Assembly: GCA_910584375.1 (NCBI GenBank)
Contig: CAJUAH010000018.1
Coordinates: 21,247 to 85,246, forward strand
Length of the DNA: 64,000 bases
DNA from: an uncultured Acetatifactor sp.
GTDB taxonomy: Bacteria; Bacillota; Clostridia; Lachnospirales; Lachnospiraceae
Reading direction: 5' to 3'
Under the pieces are notes generated by a model. That model saw only the letters and a list, made by a program, of their open reading frames with translations, was not told the DNA's origin and did no database searches. Below are positions 7,782-15,321 of the stretch, one piece after another. The first letter of the stretch is position 1; every line of letters starts with the position of its first letter. Position numbers and translations under genes: made by a program.

Positions 7782-8280
7782 CATGATCGGTTTTAGCTGC
7801 TGTGGCCTGGGTGTATGGTATGCCTGGCAGCTCAGGCAGCGTGTGGATCATCTGCATGACATGAACCGTATCATGGAGCTGCTGGTGAGTCTGCTGCAAT
7901 ACGGCAAGAGCACTTTGCCGGAGTGCTGCCGCCAGCTGGCCACCCGGACGGAGGAGCCGTACAGCAGGGCCTTTGCGGAAGTATACCGACAAATGACGGA
8001 AAATAAGGGGAACAGCTTTGCCACGGTATACGGGGAGATCATGGGAAGAACGCTCAAGGAGATCGGCGCGCTGAAAGAACAGGATCGGGAGATTTTTCTG
8101 CAATGCGTTCTCCAGCAGGGCTGCGGCGATACGGAGACGGGGATCCGGCTGCTCAAACGGCAGCAGGAACTGCTGCGGGAGCGGATCACAGGACTGGAGG
8201 CGGAAAACCGGGAGAAGAGCCGTATGGCCGTGGGGCTGGGAACGCTGGGCGGGCTCCTGCTCATCATCATACTGCTGTAG
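7759..8280 (+). CDS. spoIIIAB: Stage III sporulation protein AB
   Basis: A 173-residue protein with an N-terminal hydrophobic segment (MIGFSCCGLGVWYA), a helical central domain with the family-typical LLVSLLQYGKSTLPECCRQ and EQDREIFLQ stretches, and a hydrophobic C-terminal anchor GGLLLIIILL. This hairpin membrane topology resembles GspF/T2SF-like proteins. SpoIIIAB is a component of the mother-cell complex needed for forespore sigma-G activity. The start is the first of two adjacent ATGs, 8 bp after GGGAGGAGGT inside the end of spoIIIAA. Confidence 0.93.
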   Translation: MMRLAGFSMIGFSCCGLGVWYAWQLRQRVDHLHDMNRIMELLVSLLQYGKSTLPECCRQLATRTEEPYSRAFAEVYRQMTENKGNSFATVYGEIMGRTLKEIGALKEQDREIFLQCVLQQGCGDTETGIRLLKRQQELLRERITGLEAENREKSRMAVGLGTLGGLLLIIILL

Positions 8281-8344
8281 CGGCGGGAAAACAAAATGAC
8301 GCGATACCGCAGGCAGGCGGCGCGGGAACGAGGAAAGAGTGGGT

Positions 8345-8542
8345 ATGGGTGTGAGTCTGATATTTAAAATTGCGGCAGTGGGAATACTGGTAACAATATT
8401 GAGTCAGGTACTCAAGCATAGCGGCAGGGAAGAACATGCCTTTCTCATCAGCCTTGCGGGGCTGATTCTGGTGCTGACCTGGATCGTTCCCTATATCTAT
8501 GAGCTGTTCACCACGATACAGTCTCTGTTCGACCTTACATAA
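8345..8542 (+). CDS. spoIIIAC: Stage III sporulation protein AC
   Basis: A 65-residue membrane protein with two hydrophobic helices (IFKIAAVGILVTILSQVL and FLISLAGLILVLTWIVPYIY) joined by a short charged turn HSGREEHA. This is the normal size and shape of SpoIIIAC. I use the ATG giving MGVSLIF, which aligns with the family start and has AGGAAAG upstream; a GTG two codons earlier also exists. SpoIIIAC and SpoIIIAD form the small integral membrane part of the SpoIIIA complex. Confidence 0.93.
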   Translation: MGVSLIFKIAAVGILVTILSQVLKHSGREEHAFLISLAGLILVLTWIVPYIYELFTTIQSLFDLT

Positions 8543-8571
8543 CGGATGGTTTTATATAGGAGTGTTGATCT

Positions 8572-8961
8572 ATGTCAGAACTTATCAAAATAGGTATATT
8601 GGGGATTCTGGGAGTCATGGTGGCTCTGCAGTTTAAGACCACACGGCCTGAATATGGAGTCTATATGGGGCTGGTAATCAGCATACTGATATTTGCCTAC
8701 GCGGTGCGTCAGTTCTCCGCCGTGCTGGAAAGATTTGCGCTGATACGCCAGTTTCTTGGCAGCAGTCAGAGTTATCTGACGATTTTGCTGAAGATAACGG
8801 GTGTTACATACATCTGCGAGTTCAGCGCGGGGATCTGTAAGGATGCGGGATACGGGGCGGTGGCGGAGCAGATCGAGATATTGGGCAAGCTGTCGGTGAT
8901 GTTTGCCGGACTGCCTATTCTGCTGGCGGTGATGGAACAGATACAGGGTTTTATGCGCTGA
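8572..8961 (+). CDS. spoIIIAD: Stage III sporulation protein AD
   Basis: A 129-residue integral membrane protein with four hydrophobic stretches and the family signature TYICEFSAGICKDAGYGAVA (about 82-101), which is strongly conserved in SpoIIIAD. It is a polytopic component of the SpoIIIA-SpoIIQ apparatus in the mother-cell membrane around the forespore. The gene lies 29 bp after spoIIIAC, with TAGGAG upstream of the ATG. Confidence 0.95.
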   Translation: MSELIKIGILGILGVMVALQFKTTRPEYGVYMGLVISILIFAYAVRQFSAVLERFALIRQFLGSSQSYLTILLKITGVTYICEFSAGICKDAGYGAVAEQIEILGKLSVMFAGLPILLAVMEQIQGFMR

Positions 8962-9031
8962 AACTGCGTGGCGAAACGGATGTGCATGCGGTAGTTCTGG
9001 ATGGCAACGGTTGTGCGGGAGCGAGGAGAAC

Positions 9032-10093
9032 ATGGAAGGACTGGATATGATATGGCAGGAATATGGGCTGGATCAGTTGCAGCAGGGGCTGTCCGAGCTG
9101 TTTCCGGGAAATGCGTTCTCCCTGCGGCAGGTTTTTTCCCAGATTATGCAAGGGGATGTTTTGGGAGCGATCCGGGACGTCTTAAACGCGATGCTGGGGG
9201 ATATGAGGGGACAGCTGGCGGGTATGCGCAATGTGCTGCTGTGGCTGGTGCTGCTGGGACTGGTGTCGGCGCTGATGAGCCATTTCATGGAGATATTTGA
9301 CAAGCACCAGATCGCGGATATCAGCTTTTATTTTATGTATCTGCTGTTGACGGCGGTGCTGCTCGCCTGTTTCGGACAGACGGTACAGGTGGCGTCGGAT
9401 ACCATGGAAAATATACTGGTGTTTATCCGGCTGCTGGTGCCTACCTATCTGCTGGCGGTGGGGGTGGCCAGCGGAACCGCCACCGCGGGCGCCAGCTATC
9501 AGCTGGTGGTGCTGTTGATCTACGGAGTGGAGCAGCTGCTGGTGGGGGGACTGCTGCCTTTTATATACAGTTATGTTTTGCTGGCGGTGGTCAACGGCGT
9601 GTGGATCGAGGAAAAGCTGGCCCTGCTGATGGAATTGCTGGAAAAGGCCATCAAGGCAGTCCTTAAAGCGACCATCGGCGTGGTGACGGGAATCAGTGTC
9701 TTCCAATCAGTGATAACACCTGTTATAGACACGGCAAAGACCTCGACAATACAGAAAGTCGTGTCGGCAATTCCAGGGATCGGCGGCGCGGCGGACAGTA
9801 TGGCATCGCTGGTGATCGGCTCGGCCGTGGTGATTAAGAACAGTATCGGCGTAGTGCTGTTGATTTTGCTGGTGAGCATGTGTATGGCTCCGCTTTTGCA
9901 GATCCTGCTCACGGCCTGCTGTCTGAAACTGGCGGCGGCGGTCATGGGCATCGTCAGCGACAAGCGGATCACAACCTGTACCAACAAGGTGGGCGAGGGC
10001 AGTATGATGTTGCTGCGGGTCACAGGTACGGCGCTGCTATTGTTTTTGATCTGTATAGCCGTCGTGGCGGTCTCCACCAACCACGGACTGTAA
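9032..10093 (+). CDS. spoIIIAE: Stage III sporulation protein AE
   Basis: A 353-residue polytopic membrane protein. An amphipathic N-terminal region is followed by many hydrophobic helices and the conserved block VFQSVITPVIDTAKTSTIQK, then AIPGIGGAADS. I start at the ATG after GCGAGGAG; a TTG seven codons upstream is less likely. B. subtilis SpoIIIAE carries a signal peptide that is not obvious here. It is the largest membrane component of the SpoIIIA channel complex and sits in its canonical position. Confidence 0.93.
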   Translation: MEGLDMIWQEYGLDQLQQGLSELFPGNAFSLRQVFSQIMQGDVLGAIRDVLNAMLGDMRGQLAGMRNVLLWLVLLGLVSALMSHFMEIFDKHQIADISFYFMYLLLTAVLLACFGQTVQVASDTMENILVFIRLLVPTYLLAVGVASGTATAGASYQLVVLLIYGVEQLLVGGLLPFIYSYVLLAVVNGVWIEEKLALLMELLEKAIKAVLKATIGVVTGISVFQSVITPVIDTAKTSTIQKVVSAIPGIGGAADSMASLVIGSAVVIKNSIGVVLLILLVSMCMAPLLQILLTACCLKLAAAVMGIVSDKRITTCTNKVGEGSMMLLRVTGTALLLFLICIAVVAVSTNHGL

Positions 10094-10119
10094 AAGGAAG
10101 GTCTGATAAGGGGGAAAAT

Positions 10120-10668
10120 ATGTTGGACGCGTTGCTGGGAAGTATACGGCAGATGAGCGTATTTATGATATGCGCCCAGGCTTTGATTCATTTTAAGCCC
10201 AAGGGCTCCTATGAGAAATATCTGAAACTGCTGGTGGGCGCTATGATTCTGGTACAGCTTTTGGGGCCGATACAGGCGCTGTTGTCCGGCGGCGGACAGA
10301 GTCTGGAGGAACGAATCGCGTTTTACAGCAGTTCTTTTGAGCAGGGACTGGGGGAGGCGGCGCTGGAGGAATACCGGGTGGAGCAGATACGCCGACAGCT
10401 TTTGACGTCACAGATCCAGACGCAGATGGAGAACTGGGACATAGGGACAGGGAGCGAAGCGGGGGAGATTGACGTTCCCGGCCAGAGCACGGAGAGCGGA
10501 GCGGGGGAGACGGAGGGCCTGGGCCAGGGGACGGATGGCGTAGGGAGAGAAACGGGATCCTCCGGGCCAGGGACGGATGGAGACGAGAGAGAGGCGGACG
10601 CATCAGGGCAGGGGACGGTGGAGGAAGTGCGGGTACAGATCGATCCTGTGGTTGTGGAATTGCCGTAA
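10120..10668 (+). CDS. spoIIIAF: Stage III sporulation protein AF, with an unusual low-complexity C-terminus
   Basis: A 182-residue protein. Residues 1-50 hold the two membrane helices expected of SpoIIIAF (IRQMSVFMICAQALIHF and YLKLLVGAMILVQLLGPIQ), followed by a helical stretch ending near MENW. In the family the rest is a folded ring-building-like domain. Here residues about 108-170 are instead a Gly/Glu/Thr/Asp-rich run with repeated GQGT, GPGT and GRET motifs, followed by a short EEVRVQIDPVVVELP ending. The conserved domain therefore seems lost or replaced. The frame is intact and the spacing to spoIIIAG is short, so it is probably expressed. Confidence 0.85.
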   Translation: MLDALLGSIRQMSVFMICAQALIHFKPKGSYEKYLKLLVGAMILVQLLGPIQALLSGGGQSLEERIAFYSSSFEQGLGEAALEEYRVEQIRRQLLTSQIQTQMENWDIGTGSEAGEIDVPGQSTESGAGETEGLGQGTDGVGRETGSSGPGTDGDEREADASGQGTVEEVRVQIDPVVVELP

Positions 10669-10719
10669 ATGTCCTGAAGGCAGTCAGACAGGATAAAGTG
10701 ACGCTGATGTGAGGTGGAT

Positions 10720-11340
10720 ATGGAGGAAAAGATTAAGGGCAGGATGGCCAAATGGCTGAAGAAAGACAATTTGCTGATTCTGCTGCTGGCCGGTGTGCTG
10801 CTGGTTGTGATCGCGCTGCCCACAGAGAAAAGCAGCGGGGGGCGGGGAAATATGGCGCAGAGCGGGGAAAGCGGGGGCAACGCGGTTCAGGATTCGTCTA
10901 TGTCCGGCGCGGAGGTTTCCGATACGGAGGAGTACGCAGCTTATCTGGAGAGACGGCTGGAGGGTACTCTCTCCCAGGTCAGCGGCGTGGGCGAAGTCCG
11001 GGTGATGATCACGCTGGAGGCGACGCGGGAGCTGGTGTTGGAGAAAGATCGGGAGACCCAGAACAACAGCACCACCGAGGAGGACAGTCAGGGCGGCAGC
11101 CGCTTTTCCCAGCAGATCAGCCAGTCGGAGAGCACGGTGTATCACAGTTCCGGCAACAGTGAGCCGTATGTGGTCAAAACGCTGCTGCCCCGCGTGGAGG
11201 GGGTAGTGGTGGTGGCCCAGGGGGCCGGAACAGGTAATATCAACAGAACGATTACGGATATGGTGCAGGCGCTTTTTAACGTGGAGGCGCATAAGGTAAA
11301 GGTGGTGAAAATGGACGACGGTGTGAATATATCCGAATAA
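10720..11340 (+). CDS. spoIIIAG: Stage III sporulation protein AG
   Basis: A 206-residue protein with a cytoplasmic start, one membrane helix (LLILLLAGVLLVVIALP) and an intermembrane domain. The domain carries the ring-building motif start EEYAAYLERRLEGTLSQVSGVGEVRVMITL and the family-typical GVVVVAQGAG segment near residue 165. SpoIIIAG forms a large ring in the intermembrane space, part of the channel to SpoIIQ. I start at the ATG within GAGGTGGATATG; a GTG two codons earlier is also possible. The canonical neighbour spoIIIAH follows after 54 bp. Confidence 0.92.
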   Translation: MEEKIKGRMAKWLKKDNLLILLLAGVLLVVIALPTEKSSGGRGNMAQSGESGGNAVQDSSMSGAEVSDTEEYAAYLERRLEGTLSQVSGVGEVRVMITLEATRELVLEKDRETQNNSTTEEDSQGGSRFSQQISQSESTVYHSSGNSEPYVVKTLLPRVEGVVVVAQGAGTGNINRTITDMVQALFNVEAHKVKVVKMDDGVNISE

Positions 11341-11394
11341 GCCCTCATACAATGAACTAGTAAAAAGAAGAGAGCATAGAAAAGGGAGAAAAGT

Positions 11395-12132
11395 GTGAAA
11401 AACTTAATCAAAAAGAATCAGCTAATGATTACCGCTCTTGCGATCATGCTGGCCATTGCGGGCTATCTGCAGTTTGCGGGGACCAATCTGGACGACAAAG
11501 TTCTGGGGGACGAGGAGAAGACGGCAGAGGTGACAAATACGGACGGAGTGATCACGGACAATGTGGTGGCAGGGCAGTATGACATAAGCGATATCGACGG
11601 TATGCTGGATCTGTCGGAGGCCGACCTGGTGGCGTCCTCCGTCACGGAGATCGACAGTCTGGACACGGACGGGGATGTGATCGCCGAGAATTACCTGGAT
11701 TCGGACATGGTAGTGGGAGAGGCCCAGCCCGCCGAGGGAGAAGTGCCGGGCGAAGCGGTATTTTCCTCCTCCAACGGCGTAGCCATGCTCTCGGAAGCCA
11801 AGCTGTTAAAAGAACAGGTGCGGGCAAAAAATAAAGAGACGCTGATGGAGATCATCAACAGCGACGGTCTGTCCGACGAGCAGAAACAGGAGGCAGTGAA
11901 CACTATGGTACAGATGACGGCCATCGCCGAAAAAGAAGCGGCGGCGGAGATCCTTCTGGAGGCCAAGGGATTCTCGGATGTGGTGGTCAGCATCAACGAC
12001 GGAGCCGTGGACGTGGTGGTCAACGCTCTGACGCTGACAGATGTGCAGAGAGCGCAGATCGAGGATATTGTAAAACGCAAGACGGAGATCGGCGCGGAGA
12101 ATATCATCATCAGCACGGTTGTACAGGAATAA
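11395..12132 (+). CDS. spoIIIAH: Stage III sporulation protein AH
   Basis: A 245-residue protein with one N-terminal membrane helix (LMITALAIMLAIAGYLQFA), an acidic linker, and a C-terminal YscJ/FliF-like ring domain that includes LLEAKGFSDVVVSINDGAVDVVVN and the ending ENIIISTVVQE. SpoIIIAH is exported from the mother cell and binds forespore SpoIIQ to bridge the two membranes. The GTG start has AAGGGAGAA upstream. It is the last gene of the spoIIIA operon; the hairpin repeat downstream may affect its 3' end. Confidence 0.93.
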   Translation: MKNLIKKNQLMITALAIMLAIAGYLQFAGTNLDDKVLGDEEKTAEVTNTDGVITDNVVAGQYDISDIDGMLDLSEADLVASSVTEIDSLDTDGDVIAENYLDSDMVVGEAQPAEGEVPGEAVFSSSNGVAMLSEAKLLKEQVRAKNKETLMEIINSDGLSDEQKQEAVNTMVQMTAIAEKEAAAEILLEAKGFSDVVVSINDGAVDVVVNALTLTDVQRAQIEDIVKRKTEIGAENIIISTVVQE

Positions 12133-12156
12133 TTTAGTGTACAATACATAAAAATG

Positions 12157-12165
12157 TGGTATACT
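12157..12165 (+). promoter_or_regulatory. Extended -10 promoter for the deoB unit
   Basis: TGGTATACT is an extended -10 element with no good -35 hexamer. It lies at the start of the first hairpin repeat, about 170 bp upstream of deoB. Confidence 0.45.
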
Positions 12166-12293
12166 GAATAAAATGCTCCGCATTTAATTCTCTGAATGAT
12201 ATGTGCGCCAAGGCGCACGGAAATAAGGTATACTGAATAAAATGCTCCGCATTTAATTCTCTGAATGGAATGTGCGCAGAGCGCACGGAAAAA
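12158..12293 (+). repeat. Two-copy 69-bp repeat, each with two hairpins
   Basis: Two units begin at 12158 and 12227 with GGTATACTGAATAAAATGC. Each unit can fold a first hairpin AAATGC-TCC-GCATTT and a second one with arms GTGCGC/GCGCAC. The second loop differs between copies (CAAG versus AGA) while the stems are kept. The repeats lie in the leader between spoIIIAH and deoB. The role is unknown. Confidence 0.75.
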
Positions 12294-12331
12294 ATGCCCC
12301 ATACGATTTTACGAAAGGTGAGGAAAAGATA

Positions 12332-13522
12332 TTGAGCGACAAACGAGTATTTTTGATAGTGCTGGACAGTTTTGGGATCGGGGAGATGGCGGACGCGCCG
12401 CAGTACGGGGATGAGGATGTGAACACCCTGCGCAGCGTGGCAGCCAGCTCCTGTTTCCATGTACCCAATCTGGAACGGCTGGGTCTGCTGTGTATCGACG
12501 GAGTGGCGGATGAACCGGCGGTCAGCCGTCTGGCGACGGTGGACAGTTCCCAAGTGATCGGCAGATATGCCAGAATGGCGGAGCGTTCCCATGGCAAGGA
12601 TACCACCATAGGGCACTGGGAGATAGCGGGACTGGTTTCCCACCGCCCCCTGCCCACTTATCCCCAGGGATTTCCCAGGGAGGTACTGGAGGAGTTCAGC
12701 CGCCGCACGGGCAGGGGCGTACTGTGCAATCTGCCCTACTCGGGGACGCAGGTGATACAGGAGTACGGGGATGCGCATATGCGTACCGGGGACTTGATCG
12801 TATACACTTCGGCGGACAGCGTGTTTCAGATCGCCGCCCATGAGGAGATCGTTCCGGTGGAGCAGTTGTACGCCTACTGCAGGATCGCCCGGGAGATATT
12901 GCAGGGCGAGCATGGGGTGGGGCGCGTGATCGCCCGGCCCTTTGTGGGTCCGGCGGGCGGCCTGTTCACCAGAACGCCCCGCAGGCATGATTTTTCTCTG
13001 GAGCCCCCCGGCGTGACCATGCTGGATCAGTTGTCCGGCGCGGGCAAGAGTGTGATTGCCGTGGGCAAGATACAGGATATTTTTGCGGGAAAGGGCATTA
13101 CGGAGCATGTGTATACCGGCGGCAATGAGGAGGGCATCGCCCGAACGCTGGAGTACTTAGATAAGGATTTTGAGGGACTGTGTTTTATAAATCTGGTGGA
13201 CTACGATATGCTGTACGGGCACCGCAGGGACGTGGACGGCTATGCCCGGGCGCTGAGCGCCTTTGATGACAGGCTGCCGGAGATCATGGGGAAGATGGGA
13301 CCGGAGGATCTGCTGATGATCACGGCGGATCACGGCTGTGACCCGGCCTACACAAAGACCACTGATCACACACGGGAGTATACGCCGCTTTTACTGTACG
13401 GCAGGAGCGTGCAGCCCGGCAACATGGGCACAAGGGATACCTTTGCGGATATAGGGGCCACTGTGCTGCAATATTTTGGTATCCGGCCGGAGATCGACGG
13501 AGAGGGGCTGTTTCCCCATTAG
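12332..13522 (+). CDS. deoB: Phosphopentomutase
   Basis: A 396-residue cytosolic enzyme that interconverts ribose-1-phosphate or deoxyribose-1-phosphate and the 5-phosphates, linking nucleoside breakdown to the pentose phosphate pool. It belongs to the alkaline phosphatase superfamily. The sequence shows LIVLDSFGIGEMADA with the first metal Asp, the catalytic KDTTIGHWE with its Thr, and the metal-binding C-terminal segments NLVDYDMLYGHRRD and ITADHGCDP. A TTG start is chosen because it gives the family N-terminus SDKRVFLIVLD and has AGGTGAGG upstream. The length matches the usual 390-395. Confidence 0.95.
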   Translation: MSDKRVFLIVLDSFGIGEMADAPQYGDEDVNTLRSVAASSCFHVPNLERLGLLCIDGVADEPAVSRLATVDSSQVIGRYARMAERSHGKDTTIGHWEIAGLVSHRPLPTYPQGFPREVLEEFSRRTGRGVLCNLPYSGTQVIQEYGDAHMRTGDLIVYTSADSVFQIAAHEEIVPVEQLYAYCRIAREILQGEHGVGRVIARPFVGPAGGLFTRTPRRHDFSLEPPGVTMLDQLSGAGKSVIAVGKIQDIFAGKGITEHVYTGGNEEGIARTLEYLDKDFEGLCFINLVDYDMLYGHRRDVDGYARALSAFDDRLPEIMGKMGPEDLLMITADHGCDPAYTKTTDHTREYTPLLLYGRSVQPGNMGTRDTFADIGATVLQYFGIRPEIDGEGLFPH

Positions 13523-13533
13523 GCATTGTGTGT

Positions 13534-13663
13534 GCTTGCAGGGAACTCGCGGAACTATATCAAAGACAGCGTGTTCCCGGAAAGCGCGCTGATCCAGATC
13601 GGGACGCTCCGGCGGCCGGATGTGGATCACTGCTGTGCGCGCTTGCAGGGAACTCGCGGAACT
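13534..13663 (+). repeat. Pair of 23-bp direct repeats upstream of prfC
   Basis: A 23-bp sequence beginning GCTTGCAGGGAACTCGCGG occurs exactly at 13534-13556 and 13641-13663 (period 107). The second copy ends a few bases before the ribosome binding site of prfC. A related GCGGAACTC element precedes priA at 51.95 kb. Confidence 0.8.
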
Positions 13664-13684
13664 CAAATAGGAGGAAATAGACCA

Positions 13685-15280
13685 ATGGATCAATATACAG
13701 AAGAAATAAACAGGCGGCGCACGTTCGCCATTATCTCACATCCGGACGCGGGCAAGACCACGCTGACGGAAAAGTTTCTGCTCTACGGCGGAGCCATCAA
13801 TCTGGCAGGCAGCGTGAAAGGCAAGGCCACGGCCAGGCACGCGGTGTCCGACTGGATGGAGATCGAGAAGGAGAGAGGTATTTCCGTTACCTCCTCCGTA
13901 TTGCAGTTTGAGTATGACGGTTTTTGTATCAATATTCTGGACACTCCGGGACACCAGGACTTTTCGGAGGACACTTACCGGACGCTTATGGCGGCGGACT
14001 CCGCCGTGATGGTCATAGACGCCTCCAAGGGCGTGGAGGCCCAGACCCGCAAGCTGTTCAAAGTCTGCGGTATGCGGGGCATTCCGATCTTTACCTTTAT
14101 CAATAAGCTGGACAGGGACGCCAACGATACCTTTGAACTGCTGGACGAGATCGAGAAGGAGCTGGGTATCGCCACCTGTCCCATAAACTGGCCCATCGGT
14201 TCCGGCAAGGGCTTTAAGGGCGTGTACGATCGGGAAGAAAGGGCGGTATATACTTATTCCGACACGGAAAAAGGCACCAAAGAGGGAGAGACCCGGGTGG
14301 TGCCGGTGCAGGAGGAGACGGCGCTGCGGGAGCTGATCGGGAACGGGGCGGCGGACAAGCTGCTGGAGGAAGTGGAACTCCTGGACGGCGCCAGCGCGGA
14401 TTTCGACCTGGAGGCTGTGCAAAAAGGGCAGCTGACGCCGGTGTTTTTCGGCTCGGCCCTCACAAACTTCGGTGTGGAGATCTTTTTACAACATTTTCTG
14501 CGAATGACCACCACGCCCCTGCCCCGGATGGCGGACATAGGGCTGATTGATCCGGTGGAACACGATTTTTCGGCCTTCGTGTTCAAGATCCAGGCCAACA
14601 TGAACAAGGCCCACAGAGACAGGGTAGCCTTTATGCGCATCTGTTCGGGGCGTTTTGACGCCAATATGGAAGTGCGTCATGTGCAGGGCGGGAAGGTGAT
14701 GCGCCTGTCCCAGCCCCAGCAGATCATGGCGGACGAGAGAAAGATCCTGGACGAGGCTTACGCGGGAGATATCATCGGCGTATTTGACCCCGGTATTTTT
14801 TCCATAGGGGATACGCTGTGTATGCCCAAAGAAAAATTCGCCTACGAGGGGATCCCCACTTTCGCGCCGGAGCATTTCGCCAGGGTGCGCCAGGTGGATA
14901 CCATGAAACGGAAGCAGTTCACCAAAGGCGTGCAGCAGATTGCCCAGGAGGGCGCCATCCAGATCTTTCAGGAGTTTAACTCCGGCATGGAGGAGATCAT
15001 CGTGGGCGTGGTGGGCGTGCTGCAGTTTGACGTGCTGAAATACCGTCTGGAGAACGAGTACAATGTGGAGATCCGTCTGGAGAATCTGCCCTACGAGCAT
15101 ATCCGCTGGATCGCCAACAGGGATCAGGTGGACGTGGAAAAGCTCACGGGCACGTCGGATATGAAAAAGGTAAAGGATATGCGGGGCAATCCGCTGCTGT
15201 TGTTTGTGAACTCCTGGAGCATAGGCATGACGCTGGACCGCAACAAGGGGTTGGAGCTGTCGGAGTTCAGCAGGGAATAG
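13685..15280 (+). CDS. prfC: Peptide chain release factor 3
   Basis: A 531-residue translational GTPase that recycles RF1 and RF2 from the ribosome after termination. It shows the P-loop SHPDAGKTT (18-26), switch I ERGISVTSSVLQF, DTPGHQDFSEDTYR and the NKLDRD guanine-specificity motif, in the order and spacing of RF3 rather than EF-G. The length is close to E. coli RF3 (529). The ATG is preceded by AGGAGG; an upstream in-frame start at 13526 would add 53 residues unlike the family and is rejected. It follows deoB after a short repeat-containing gap. Confidence 0.95.
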   Translation: MDQYTEEINRRRTFAIISHPDAGKTTLTEKFLLYGGAINLAGSVKGKATARHAVSDWMEIEKERGISVTSSVLQFEYDGFCINILDTPGHQDFSEDTYRTLMAADSAVMVIDASKGVEAQTRKLFKVCGMRGIPIFTFINKLDRDANDTFELLDEIEKELGIATCPINWPIGSGKGFKGVYDREERAVYTYSDTEKGTKEGETRVVPVQEETALRELIGNGAADKLLEEVELLDGASADFDLEAVQKGQLTPVFFGSALTNFGVEIFLQHFLRMTTTPLPRMADIGLIDPVEHDFSAFVFKIQANMNKAHRDRVAFMRICSGRFDANMEVRHVQGGKVMRLSQPQQIMADERKILDEAYAGDIIGVFDPGIFSIGDTLCMPKEKFAYEGIPTFAPEHFARVRQVDTMKRKQFTKGVQQIAQEGAIQIFQEFNSGMEEIIVGVVGVLQFDVLKYRLENEYNVEIRLENLPYEHIRWIANRDQVDVEKLTGTSDMKKVKDMRGNPLLLFVNSWSIGMTLDRNKGLELSEFSRE

Positions 15281-15321
15281 GGGAACCGGATAGAGCGGTA
15301 GCCGGAGAGGAAGGTGCCTGA

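Noticed and set aside
13526..13684. Longer prfC start
   Set aside because: The added 53 residues are translated repeat DNA, and the ATG after AGGAGG gives the normal RF3 length.
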